Translations under genes and position numbers: made by a program
NCBI RefSeq assembly: GCF_030816855.1
Contig: NZ_JAUSYK010000001.1
Coordinates: 2,542,001 to 2,606,000 of the forward strand
Source: Arthrobacter sp. B3I4
GTDB taxonomy: Bacteria; Actinomycetota; Actinomycetes; Actinomycetales; Micrococcaceae
DNA: 64,000 nucleotides
Direction: 5' to 3'
Notes under the pieces: generated by a model
The model's database searches: none
What the model was told of the DNA's origin: nothing
Seen by the model: the letters and a program-made list of their open reading frames with translations, nothing else
Part shown: positions 53,201 to 60,995 of the stretch, in pieces
Position numbering within the stretch: the first letter of the stretch is position 1
How the letters are laid out: every line of letters starts with the position of its first letter

Positions 53201-54685
53201 ATGAGCTCTCCCCATCTGCCCAACGAACCCGCGCCTGCGGCCCCTGCACTGACCCCGGCAGAAATCGCAGCCTGCCTCAAGGTGCTGAACAGCATCCACG
53301 TCTACGACGAGGAACACCCTGACTACGTCTCCATCCGGCGGGCGACCGGCAAGATGTTCAAAGCGGTTAAGCGCCACCGCAGGGTCACCAAACGGGATCT
53401 CATCGCCGAGGCGGACCGCGCCGTTATAGCCCAGACCGCAACCGCGGCACCGGACCGGATCGACGATGAGACGCGCGGCAACAAGCTGGCGCCGTCCGCC
53501 ACCGGTGAAGTGGCCGGGCACCTGCTCCGCTCGCGGCCGTGCTACATCTGCAAGCAGCACTACACCCAGGTGGATGCCTTCTACCACCAGCTGTGCCCGG
53601 AATGCGCGCACTTCAGCCACAGCAAGCGCGACGCCCGCACCGACCTGAACGGCCGCCGCGCCCTGCTGACCGGCGGCAGGGCCAAGATCGGCATGTACAT
53701 TGCGCTGCGGCTGCTCCGCGACGGCGCCCACACCACCATCACCACCCGCTTCCCGAAGGACGCCGCTCGGCGCTTCGCCGCGATGGAGGACAGTGCCGAC
53801 TGGCTGCACCGGCTGCGGATCGTCGGGATTGACCTGCGCGACCCCTCGCAGGTGATGGCCCTGACGGATTCCCTCGACGCTGCGGGGCCGCTGGACATCA
53901 TCATCAACAACGCCGCCCAGACCGTCCGCCGCTCAGGGAACGCCTACCAGCCGCTCGTGGACGCCGAAGATGAGCCGCTGCCGGCGGAACTGCAGGTGGC
54001 CAACGGCGGGCCGGAGCTTGTCACCTTCGGGCACGCCCACGACAAGCACCCGCTGGCTCTGGCCAGCTCCGTGCTGGACCACCCGGTCCTGGCCGGTGAC
54101 GCGATCACCTCGCTGGCGCTGTCGACCGGTTCCGCCTCCCTGGAGCGGATTGCGTCCGGTACCGCCATCGACGCCGGGGGCCTGGTTCCGGACCTCGCCA
54201 CGATCAACAGCTGGACCCAGGTGGTGGACGAAGTCGATCCTTTGGAGATGCTCGAGGTGCAGCTGTGCAACGTGACCGCGCCGTTCCTGCTGGTCAGCCG
54301 GCTGCGCGGGGCGATGAAACGGTCCACGGCGCGGCGGAAGTACATTGTCAACGTCAGTGCCATGGAAGGCCAGTTCTCCCGGGCCTACAAAGGGCCCGGG
54401 CACCCGCACACCAACATGGCCAAGGCCGCGTTGAACATGATGACCCGCACCAGTGCCAAGGAGATGCTGGAAACCGACGGCATCCTGATGACCGCCGTCG
54501 ACACCGGCTGGATCACCGACGAGCGGCCGCACTACACCAAGGTGCGGCTCATGGAGGAAGGCTTCCACGCCCCGCTGGACCTCGTTGACGGGGCTGCCCG
54601 GGTCTATGATCCGATCGTCATGGGCGAGGCCGGCGAGGACCAGTACGGCGTCTTCCTGAAGGACTACAAGCCGAGCCCCTGGTAG
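53201..54685 (+). CDS. Atypical SDR protein with an N-terminal zinc ribbon
   Basis: 494 residues. Domains: a basic/acidic helical N-terminus (about 1-100), a zinc ribbon (C114, C117, C132, C135: CYIC and CPEC), then a Rossmann fold starting TGGRAKIGMYIA (residue 157), NNAAQT (236-241), VNVSAMEGQF (Ser386). An insertion of about 100 residues (241-350) lies within the SDR core. The usual YxxxK position reads HPHTNMAKAA: K408 is kept, but the Tyr is Thr404. The substrate is unknown. TAAAAT (53188-53193) ends seven bases before ATG 53201. Confidence 0.8.
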   Translation: MSSPHLPNEPAPAAPALTPAEIAACLKVLNSIHVYDEEHPDYVSIRRATGKMFKAVKRHRRVTKRDLIAEADRAVIAQTATAAPDRIDDETRGNKLAPSATGEVAGHLLRSRPCYICKQHYTQVDAFYHQLCPECAHFSHSKRDARTDLNGRRALLTGGRAKIGMYIALRLLRDGAHTTITTRFPKDAARRFAAMEDSADWLHRLRIVGIDLRDPSQVMALTDSLDAAGPLDIIINNAAQTVRRSGNAYQPLVDAEDEPLPAELQVANGGPELVTFGHAHDKHPLALASSVLDHPVLAGDAITSLALSTGSASLERIASGTAIDAGGLVPDLATINSWTQVVDEVDPLEMLEVQLCNVTAPFLLVSRLRGAMKRSTARRKYIVNVSAMEGQFSRAYKGPGHPHTNMAKAALNMMTRTSAKEMLETDGILMTAVDTGWITDERPHYTKVRLMEEGFHAPLDLVDGAARVYDPIVMGEAGEDQYGVFLKDYKPSPW

Positions 54686-54720
54686 GCCTCTGCTTAGCAG
54701 GCCGGTGGCGGTCCGGCCAC

Positions 54721-54734
54721 GGGCCGATTGGCCC
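54721..54734. promoter_or_regulatory. DevR/DosR-like box upstream of the first PNPOx gene
   Basis: GGGCCGATTGGCCC, a GGGCC-N4-GGCCC palindrome. It has the same 14-bp layout as the mycobacterial DosR core GGGACT-WW-AGTCCC, and is centred about 42 bases upstream of the leaderless start 54770. Confidence 0.55.
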
Positions 54735-54769
54735 TAATGTGGCCGGGGGGCGGTCCGTAACGTGGAGTT

Positions 54770-55237
54770 GTGACTACGACGACGCCTCCCCCCAATTTCC
54801 AGCTGTCCATGGACCAGTGCTGGGTGCTGCTCGATAGCGAAGTCGTCGGCCGGATAGCGCTGATCGTGGACGGCCACCCGGAGGTTTTTCCGGTGAACTT
54901 CGTGCTGCAGCGCCGGTCGATCGTGTTCCGCACCGCCGGGGGCACGAAACTGTGGGGCGCCATCACCGCCAAGCCGGTGGCGTTTGAGATCGACGGTTAT
55001 GACGAGCACGAGCAGACTGCCTGGAGCGTCGTCGCCCGCGGCGAAGCGGAACTGGTCGAGGACCAGGCGGAGAAGGACGCGGTGGACGAGCTGCTCCTGG
55101 AGCCGTGGCAGCCCGGTGAGAAAAACTACTATGTGCGGTTGGCCCCCAAGGCCCTCACGGGCCGCCGGTTCAAGGTCAACAGTCCGGACGTCTGGCGGAC
55201 CAGGCTTTCAGACCCGCGCCGGTCCTCGTTCGAGTAG
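54770..55237 (+). CDS. Pyridoxamine 5'-phosphate oxidase family protein (1)
   Basis: 155 residues, split-barrel flavin-binding fold. It contains LDSEVVGRIALIVDGHPEVFPVNFVLQRRSIVFRT with the typical GRI and VNF signature. It is paralogous to the protein at 58666 (GRLAVWVDDHPDIFPINY). Likely an FMN- or F420-binding protein of unknown substrate; DosR-regulon relatives of this fold are known in mycobacteria. GTG 54770 has TAACGT (54758-54763) six bases upstream. Confidence 0.85.
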   Translation: MTTTTPPPNFQLSMDQCWVLLDSEVVGRIALIVDGHPEVFPVNFVLQRRSIVFRTAGGTKLWGAITAKPVAFEIDGYDEHEQTAWSVVARGEAELVEDQAEKDAVDELLLEPWQPGEKNYYVRLAPKALTGRRFKVNSPDVWRTRLSDPRRSSFE

Positions 55238-55337
55238 CCGGTTCTCTTGGTCGGCACGCCGTCGGGCACGCAGGCACCGTCGGCACAGAGACGCAGTCGA
55301 GCACAGGCGCCGCTTTCCGGTGAACCGGTGTAACGGC

Positions 55338-55790
55338 CTACCGCTGCTCCGGCTGCTCGGGCGTGTGGACCACCAGAACGGGGCAGTGCGCGTGCGCGAC
55401 CAGGGCTGAGCTGACCGAACCCAGCAGCAGGCCGCCGAACCCGCCGTGGCCGCGCCGGCCCAGGACGATCATGTCGGCACGGCGGCTCTCATCGATGAGG
55501 ACCCGCCGCGGATGACCCTGGACCAGCCGGGTCTCGACATAGTCGGGCATGCTCTCGCCGAAGGCCTTATCCACGGTTTCCTGCAGGATCTCCGACGCCC
55601 GGACATCGAAGTCGTCGATGCCCATCGCCACGTAGCCGTCGTAAACGGGCGGGATATCCCAGCATGCCAGCGCCACGATTTTGGCCGACAACGCAACTGC
55701 CAACTCCCGGGCCCGGCGGAGCGCCTCCACCGAAGCATCCGAACCGTCCACTCCGACCAGTATCGTCCGGATGCCCGTTGCCTCGCCCAT
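55338..55790 (-). CDS. Universal stress protein
   Basis: 150 residues, single UspA domain. RTILVGVDGSDASVEALRRA begins the fold and the ATP-binding signature GRRGHGGFGGLLLGSVSSALVAHA (G2xG9xGS/T) closes it, so it likely binds ATP. AAGGGA precedes the ATG at 55790. It is divergent from the response regulator gene and shares the intergenic DevR-like box. Longer reading from 55985 overlaps the regulatory region. Confidence 0.93.
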   Translation of the reverse strand: MGEATGIRTILVGVDGSDASVEALRRARELAVALSAKIVALACWDIPPVYDGYVAMGIDDFDVRASEILQETVDKAFGESMPDYVETRLVQGHPRRVLIDESRRADMIVLGRRGHGGFGGLLLGSVSSALVAHAHCPVLVVHTPEQPEQR

Positions 55791-55901
55791 GTGTAGTCCC
55801 TTCGTGTGCCCCGCAGCTAGCCTCAACCCTTGTGCCCGTCCCCGGGGGTGGCTAGGGCCGAAAGTCACGGCCTTGGAGCGGAAACCGCCGGGAATCCTCC
55901 G

Positions 55902-55915
55902 GGGCCCAACGGCCC
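55902..55915. promoter_or_regulatory. DevR/DosR-like box between usp and the response regulator
   Basis: GGGCCCAACGGCCC, the same GGGCC-N4-GGCCC architecture as at 54721. It lies about 112 bases from the usp start and 121 from the regulator start, so it could serve both divergent genes. Confidence 0.5.
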
Positions 55916-56035
55916 TTCCCCGGCGCCGCGCCTGGGACAGAATATTGCTGTGCGCCGGAAAGAAATATCCGGATTTCGCGGCCATTAAGGGCGTGGGGGT
56001 TTCACAATGGAAGAACGATGTCGAAGGGGAGAAAC

Positions 56036-56785
56036 ATGTTCGCCTGGTCAGATGCCGGTCTTACACCGGCCGAGGAGCACCACGCGGTGATCCGGGTCTT
56101 TATCCTCGATGACCATGAGCTGGTCCGCCGTGGCCTTCAGGAGCTTTTGGAAGGCGAGGGTTTCTTGGTGGTGGGCAGCTCAGGGTCAGCGGTGGAGGCG
56201 ACCCGCCGTATTCCTGCCCTGCACCCCGATGTCTGCGTGCTTGATGCCCGGTTGCCGGACGGCACCGGAATCGAGGTCTGCCGGGACGTCCGCTCGGTTG
56301 ATCCGGCGCTGAACTGCATAATACTGACCAGTTACGACGACGAACAGGCGCTGCGCGGGGCCGTCCTCGCCGGCGCTTCAGGCTACGTTCTGAAGGAAAT
56401 CGGTGGGACCGACCTGATCGGCGCGTTGCGGCGTGCGGCTGCTGGCGAAAGCCTGTTCGACGACGGCGTGGCCGCGGGCATCGTCGACAGCATGGTCGAA
56501 ACCCAGGAGCTGGATCCGCGGACCGCAGCCCTTACACCGCAGGAACGCCGGGTGCTGGAACTGGTCGGCAACGGCCTTACCAACCGCCAGATTGCGGCCG
56601 AGATGTTCCTCGCCGAGAAGACGGTCAAAAACTATGTGTCATCCCTTCTTGCCAAGCTGGGCTTCGAGCGCCGCACACAGGCGGCGGTCTTCATCGCCAG
56701 CCCGGCCGGGCCGGCGACCACACCCCTGCCCGTGACAGCTGAGGCCGGGCGTCAACACGAAGGCCGGCAGCACAGCGTCCGCTAG
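56036..56785 (+). CDS. NarL/LuxR-family response regulator (DevR/DosR-like)
   Basis: 249 residues. Receiver domain: VFILDDHELVRRGLQELL (acidic pair), the phospho-acceptor Asp in VCVLDARLPDGTG, and a Lys in YVLKEIG. The LuxR-type HTH is LTPQERRVLELVGNGLTNRQIAAEMFLAEKTVKNYVSSLLAKLG. It fits DevR by order and context. ATG 56036 has AAGGGGAG upstream; ATG 56018 is weaker. The histidine kinase gene is convergent 24 nt downstream. Confidence 0.93.
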   Translation: MFAWSDAGLTPAEEHHAVIRVFILDDHELVRRGLQELLEGEGFLVVGSSGSAVEATRRIPALHPDVCVLDARLPDGTGIEVCRDVRSVDPALNCIILTSYDDEQALRGAVLAGASGYVLKEIGGTDLIGALRRAAAGESLFDDGVAAGIVDSMVETQELDPRTAALTPQERRVLELVGNGLTNRQIAAEMFLAEKTVKNYVSSLLAKLGFERRTQAAVFIASPAGPATTPLPVTAEAGRQHEGRQHSVR

Positions 56786-56809
56786 GACGACAACGAGGAG
56801 CGGAACGGG

Positions 56810-58507
56810 CTAGAGCGGAACTGACCACTCCACGCTCGTGCCCTCATCCGGCGCCGACACGATGTTGCACTCGCCGTCGAGCATCCGCGCCCGGTCCTCC
56901 AGGTTCGCCAGCCCGTTGCGTGGTGTAGCCGCGGGAAACCCCGACCCGTTGTCGGTAACCACCACCGTGATCCGGCCGTTGATGGCGGCGACGGAGACCG
57001 AGATGGCGTCTGCCCCGGAGTGCCGGACAGCGTTGCTCAATCCCTCAGAAACAACGGCCACAACATTGTCCGCTTTCTCCGAGGGCACGGCGTCCACCGG
57101 GCCGGTTAGGGTCAGCCGCGGGGTGAAGGGCATCGACTTGGCGGTACTGCGGGTGACCCGCCGGATCCGGCCGCTGAGGAGTTCAGCTTCACCACTGCTG
57201 CTGCGCAGCGAGTAAATCGTGTCACGCAGGCTGCGGATCGCTTCGTCCAGCTCACCGGTGATGTTGCGGATCCGCTCGGTGGCGAGGTCATCCTTCGTGA
57301 AGCGGGCCAGGCTTTGGACGCTCAGCCCCGCGGCGAAGAGCCGTTGAATGACCAGGTCGTGCAGGTCACGGGCGATCCGGTCGCGGTCCGTGAACACCAA
57401 CAGTTCTTCCCGGAGCCGGTGCACCCGGGCCAGCTCGAGGGCCAGGGCGACGTGCGAGCCGTAAACAGCGCCCATCTCAACGTCGGTGCGCGCGTAGTGG
57501 CGGGCTTCCGGCGTGCGGGCCAGCAGGAGCAGGCCGTGGTGTGCGCCCTGCGTGCTCAGGGCGACCGCGAGCAGGGGCCCCGAGCTGCCGGCGTCGAGCA
57601 CGTCCAACACCGCGGCGGCGTTGTCAAAGGTGACGGGTTCGCCACCCGCGAGCACTTCCTGCAGCTCACTTGAGTCGAGAGTCAGCGTCCTACCTCTGAA
57701 CTCCCTGGCCATACCGCCCGCAGCGCCTGCGACGATGTGGCCCTCCCCCGACGGGGCGGGCGCCACAATGAGTGCCAGCTGCGACTCGGATTCCTGAAGT
57801 GCCCGGGCGGCGACGGGATCCAGCCCGACGGCGGTGTAGTCCCGGTCGCTGGCCAGCATCAGACCGGCGACGTCCATGCAGGCTTCCAGCCACCGTGCAC
57901 GGCGCCGCGCGTCGTCGTACAATTTCGCGTTTTCGACCGCGACGCCGGCAGCTGCCGCCAGCGCGACCGCAAGTCCCTCGTCGGCGTCGCTGAAGTCACC
58001 GCCGTCCTCCTTTTCGGTGAGGTACAGAATACCGAACACCGTGTCGCGGATGCGGACCGGTACGCCGAGGAAGGAACGCATGACCGGGTGGTGCTCGGGA
58101 AACCCCTGAAATTCCGGATGAGTGCGCAGGTCCCGCATCCTCAACGGCCGTGGCTCGGCGACCAGCAGTCCCAACACGCCCTTGCCGGTCGGCACCAGGC
58201 CAATCTTGTGGCCGAGTTCGTCATCGATTCCGACGGTGATGAAATGGCTCAGGGCGCCGTTGTCCCCCATCACGCCCAGGGCTCCGTAGCTGGCGTGCAG
58301 GAGATCGCAGGCGGAGCGAACCACCCGCTCCAGGACGGCCTCCAGGCTAAGGTCCTCGGCCAGTGCGACGACAGCTTCCAGCAGGCCGGCCATCCGCTCC
58401 TGGGACTGCAGCAGCTCACCTCCCCGGGACACGAAATCCCGCAGCAGGTCCTCCACTTTGGGGGTGCCCGGCCTGACTGGGCCCGGGTCGTTGTCTATCG
58501 ACTGCAC
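56810..58507 (-). CDS. GAF-domain sensor histidine kinase (DevS/DosS-like)
   Basis: 565 residues. Two GAF domains (about 40-195 and 210-360) precede the HisKA_3 dimerisation domain with phospho-His 383 (RIARDLHDLVIQRLFAAGL), N box (SEGLSNAVRHSGA) and ATPase glycines (DNGSGFP). The first GAF contains FQGFPEHHPVMRSFLGVPV, matching the DevS/DosT heme pocket; His140 is the likely proximal ligand. It is paired with the convergent DevR-like gene, and transcribed from the region divergent from the second PNPOx gene. GTG start. Confidence 0.9.
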   Translation of the reverse strand: MQSIDNDPGPVRPGTPKVEDLLRDFVSRGGELLQSQERMAGLLEAVVALAEDLSLEAVLERVVRSACDLLHASYGALGVMGDNGALSHFITVGIDDELGHKIGLVPTGKGVLGLLVAEPRPLRMRDLRTHPEFQGFPEHHPVMRSFLGVPVRIRDTVFGILYLTEKEDGGDFSDADEGLAVALAAAAGVAVENAKLYDDARRRARWLEACMDVAGLMLASDRDYTAVGLDPVAARALQESESQLALIVAPAPSGEGHIVAGAAGGMAREFRGRTLTLDSSELQEVLAGGEPVTFDNAAAVLDVLDAGSSGPLLAVALSTQGAHHGLLLLARTPEARHYARTDVEMGAVYGSHVALALELARVHRLREELLVFTDRDRIARDLHDLVIQRLFAAGLSVQSLARFTKDDLATERIRNITGELDEAIRSLRDTIYSLRSSSGEAELLSGRIRRVTRSTAKSMPFTPRLTLTGPVDAVPSEKADNVVAVVSEGLSNAVRHSGADAISVSVAAINGRITVVVTDNGSGFPAATPRNGLANLEDRARMLDGECNIVSAPDEGTSVEWSVPL

Positions 58508-58572
58508 TATGCCCCCCCCAACTCCATGACGTTCATCCGCACCGATGACGTGCTGTCAGAATACGCCCGTTC

Positions 58573-58587
58573 GGGCCGCTGGGACCC
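58573..58587. promoter_or_regulatory. Distal DevR-like box between devS-like and PNPOx2 genes
   Basis: GGGCCGCTGGGACCC, an imperfect palindrome of 15 bp: GGGCC with GACCC, with five bases between. It is centred about 86 bases upstream of 58666, between the divergent kinase and PNPOx2 genes. Confidence 0.4.
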
Positions 58588-58614
58588 TCCCGGCGGCAGG
58601 ATTATTACGCCGGC

Positions 58615-58628
58615 AGGCCGTTATGCCC
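58615..58628. promoter_or_regulatory. Proximal degenerate DevR-like box before PNPOx2
   Basis: AGGCCGTTATGCCC, a weakened GGGCC-N4-GGCCC site (one mismatch per arm). It is centred about 44 bases upstream of the leaderless start 58666, the same position as the box before PNPOx1, and about 42 bases from the distal box. Confidence 0.4.
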
Positions 58629-58665
58629 TATCTCTTCGGACGCTGGCTGCCGTAAGCTCGGCGCC

Positions 58666-59148
58666 ATGAGTGATCCGAAGCCGGTCGGCAACCCGCCCCA
58701 CGACGTCGAGAACCTGGACAACCACGAGTGCTGGCGGATGCTCCGCACCGTCAGCGTGGGCAGGCTGGCGGTCTGGGTGGACGACCATCCCGATATCTTC
58801 CCGATCAACTACAAGGTGGACCACGGGACGCTCGTGTTCCGTACCGCGGACGGCACCAAGCTGCAGGCCGCGACCGGTGACACCCCGGTGGCCGTTGAGG
58901 CTGACGGCGTCGACTCGGACACCGGTGTTGCCTGGAGTGTGGTCATCAAGGGCCAGGCCGCCGCGGTGAAGAACCAGGAAGAGGTTCTGGACACGGTGGG
59001 TCTGTTGCTGTTCCCCTGGCAGGCAGGCAAGAAGGAGCACTTCGTCCGGATTACGCCGGAGTCCGTGACCGGCCGGCGCTTCAAGATCGTCCCGCCGTTG
59101 ACCTGGTGGACGCCGCTGGACGACGCCACCCGCTCCGGGCTCGAATAA
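58666..59148 (+). CDS. Pyridoxamine 5'-phosphate oxidase family protein (2)
   Basis: 160 residues, paralogue of the protein at 54770 (shared GRxAxxVDxHPxxFPxN, VFRTAxGTKL, AWSVV, and TGRRFK motifs). Probably binds FMN or F420. TAAGCT (58653-58658) ends seven bases before ATG 58666, with no Shine-Dalgarno. The DevR-like boxes upstream suggest redox or hypoxia control. Confidence 0.85.
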   Translation: MSDPKPVGNPPHDVENLDNHECWRMLRTVSVGRLAVWVDDHPDIFPINYKVDHGTLVFRTADGTKLQAATGDTPVAVEADGVDSDTGVAWSVVIKGQAAAVKNQEEVLDTVGLLLFPWQAGKKEHFVRITPESVTGRRFKIVPPLTWWTPLDDATRSGLE

Positions 59149-59220
59149 CCGCAGAAGCCGGGAACGCGCCCCCGCCGGCGGGAACGCGCCCGGGATCAAG
59201 CCGGGGATCACCAGGCGGAA

Positions 59221-60072
59221 TCAGGCCAGCCGGGTGATCTCCACCGTGACGGACAGCGTGGAGCCGCCGCCGCCGGACAGGATGCCTTTCAGCGGCGGCA
59301 CATCGCGGTAATCGCGGCCGCGCGCCACCGTCACGTGGAAGTCGCCGGCCGGTTTGTGGTTGGTCGGATCCCAGCTGCGCCACTCGCCGTCCCACCATTC
59401 CAGCCACGCGTGCGACTGTCCGGCGACCGTCTCGCCAAGCGCCGCCGTCGAACGCGGGTGCAAGTACCCGGACACATACCGTGCCGGGATACCGCAGCTG
59501 CGCAGGGCCCCGATGGCGAGGTGCGCGAGGTCCTGGCAGACCCCCTGGCGCTGGTTCCAAGCCTGCTCGGCGTTGGTCGTCACGCCGGTGGAGCCCTTCA
59601 TGTACGTCATTTCGCCGCGCATCCATTCAAAGACCGCCATGGCGGCCTCGTGCGGGTTGCGCCCTTCCACGACGTCTGGCACGAGGCCCAGCACTTCGGC
59701 GCCGGGGCCGGTCAGCTGGGACTGCGGGATCCAGTCGCTGAACTGGTTGAGGGTCTCGGGCGCGGACAGCACGTCCCAGCCGACGATGTCGGCCTCTGCG
59801 GGAATGCGCTCCACCCGGTGCACCTCGACGGTCGTGGTGGAAAGGACCTCAAGGTGCTCGTGCGGCATCTGCATGTCGAACGCGGTGACGCGGGTGCCCC
59901 AGTAGTCGCGGTAGCTGCTGAGTGCCGCCTGCGTGGGCGAGACCTTCATCGAGGATTCCAGCACCACCTGCTGCGGATCGGTCAGCGGCGTCATCCGCGC
60001 CTCGTTGTAGGAGAGCGTCACGCGCTTGTTGTACTTGTACGCGGTTTTGTGGGTGATGCTGAGCCGGGTCAT
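59221..60072 (-). CDS. Transglutaminase-like family protein
   Basis: 283 residues. The N-terminal bacterial transglutaminase-like domain (RLSITHKTAYKYNKRVTLSYNEARM) precedes the core with catalytic Cys in QRQGVCQDLAHLAIGALRSCGIPARYVSGYL, and later His in QSHAWLEWW and Asp in WRSWDPTNHK. It resembles a papain-like peptidase/transglutaminase. The ATG at 60072 overlaps the alpha-E stop (ATGA). It is the last gene of a three-gene operon. Confidence 0.9.
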   Translation of the reverse strand: MTRLSITHKTAYKYNKRVTLSYNEARMTPLTDPQQVVLESSMKVSPTQAALSSYRDYWGTRVTAFDMQMPHEHLEVLSTTTVEVHRVERIPAEADIVGWDVLSAPETLNQFSDWIPQSQLTGPGAEVLGLVPDVVEGRNPHEAAMAVFEWMRGEMTYMKGSTGVTTNAEQAWNQRQGVCQDLAHLAIGALRSCGIPARYVSGYLHPRSTAALGETVAGQSHAWLEWWDGEWRSWDPTNHKPAGDFHVTVARGRDYRDVPPLKGILSGGGGSTLSVTVEITRLA

Positions 60073-60995
60073 GAAACTTCTCCCACCCAGGCCAGTTCGT
60101 CTGCCTGATTGAAGTACTTACGGGAAATAGCATCCGAGGCCTGGGAGACGGCTTTCTGCACCCGTTCCATGTGCTCGGGCAGTTCGGACATCAAGTCATC
60201 GGTGCGGTGGAACTCCAGGAACGTCCGGGCCTGGCCCACGATCCGGCGCGCATCGTTGATGAATCCGACGCGCTGGGCTGAGGGGTCCAGTTTGGCGAGG
60301 CAGTCGTCTGCGTCACGCAGTGCGTAGACGATGGAGCGCGGGAAGAGCCGGTCCAGCAGCAGGAACTCGGCTGCGTGCTGGTCGCCGAACGCTGCCCGGC
60401 GGGTCCGCAAAAAGGACTCGTAGGCGCCGGCGCAGCGGAGCATGTTGACCCAGGACATGCCGGCGGAGAGCACGTCCCGGGTGGAGAGCATCCGCGCGGT
60501 CATGTCGGCCCGCTCCAGCGAACGGCCCAGCACCAGGAACAGCCAGCTCTCGTCGTGGCTGACCGTGGTGTCCGCCAGGCCGCTGACCATCGCGGTGCGC
60601 TCGAGCACCCAGTTGCAGAAGCGGTAGGTTCCCACGACGTCCTTGCGGTGCTGGTTCAACCCGTAGTACGTGGTGTTCAGGCTCTCCCACAGGCCGGAAG
60701 ACACGGTTTCGCGGGCCCGCCGGGCGTTCTCCCGGGCGGCGCCGAGAGAGCCGGCGATGGAGGTGGCGCTGGTCTTGTCGTAGGCCAGGGCGTGCAGCAG
60801 CTCATCGAGGCCGAAGTCCTCGGACTGCGGCCGGGCGCCCATGACGGCGAGGAGTTCCCGCGCGACGCTGCGCTGCTCCTCCATCGGCAGGTGGTTCAGC
60901 CGTTCCAGGTGGACGTCCAGGATCCGGGCGGTGCCGTCGGCCCGCTCCACATAGCGGCCGATCCAGAACAGTGATTCGGCAATACGGCTAAGCAT
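60069..60995 (-). CDS. Alpha-E domain protein
   Basis: 308 residues, all-helical, starting MLSRIAESLFWIGRYVERADGTARIL, the hallmark of the alpha-E family. It is found next to circularly permuted ATP-grasp ligases and transglutaminases, in predicted peptide-modification systems; its biochemical role is unknown. Overlaps its neighbours by four and eight bases. Confidence 0.9.
   Translation of the reverse strand: MLSRIAESLFWIGRYVERADGTARILDVHLERLNHLPMEEQRSVARELLAVMGARPQSEDFGLDELLHALAYDKTSATSIAGSLGAARENARRARETVSSGLWESLNTTYYGLNQHRKDVVGTYRFCNWVLERTAMVSGLADTTVSHDESWLFLVLGRSLERADMTARMLSTRDVLSAGMSWVNMLRCAGAYESFLRTRRAAFGDQHAAEFLLLDRLFPRSIVYALRDADDCLAKLDPSAQRVGFINDARRIVGQARTFLEFHRTDDLMSELPEHMERVQKAVSQASDAISRKYFNQADELAWVGEVS

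Noticed and set aside
55855..55872. A second GGCC-based box near usp (GGGCCG...CGGCC)
   Set aside because: The arms are nine bases apart instead of four, so it does not match the other boxes; this is probably chance in GC-rich DNA.
59158..59191. Direct repeat of GGGAACGCGCC between convergent genes
   Set aside because: Two short copies 20 bases apart without symmetry; not enough to call a site.
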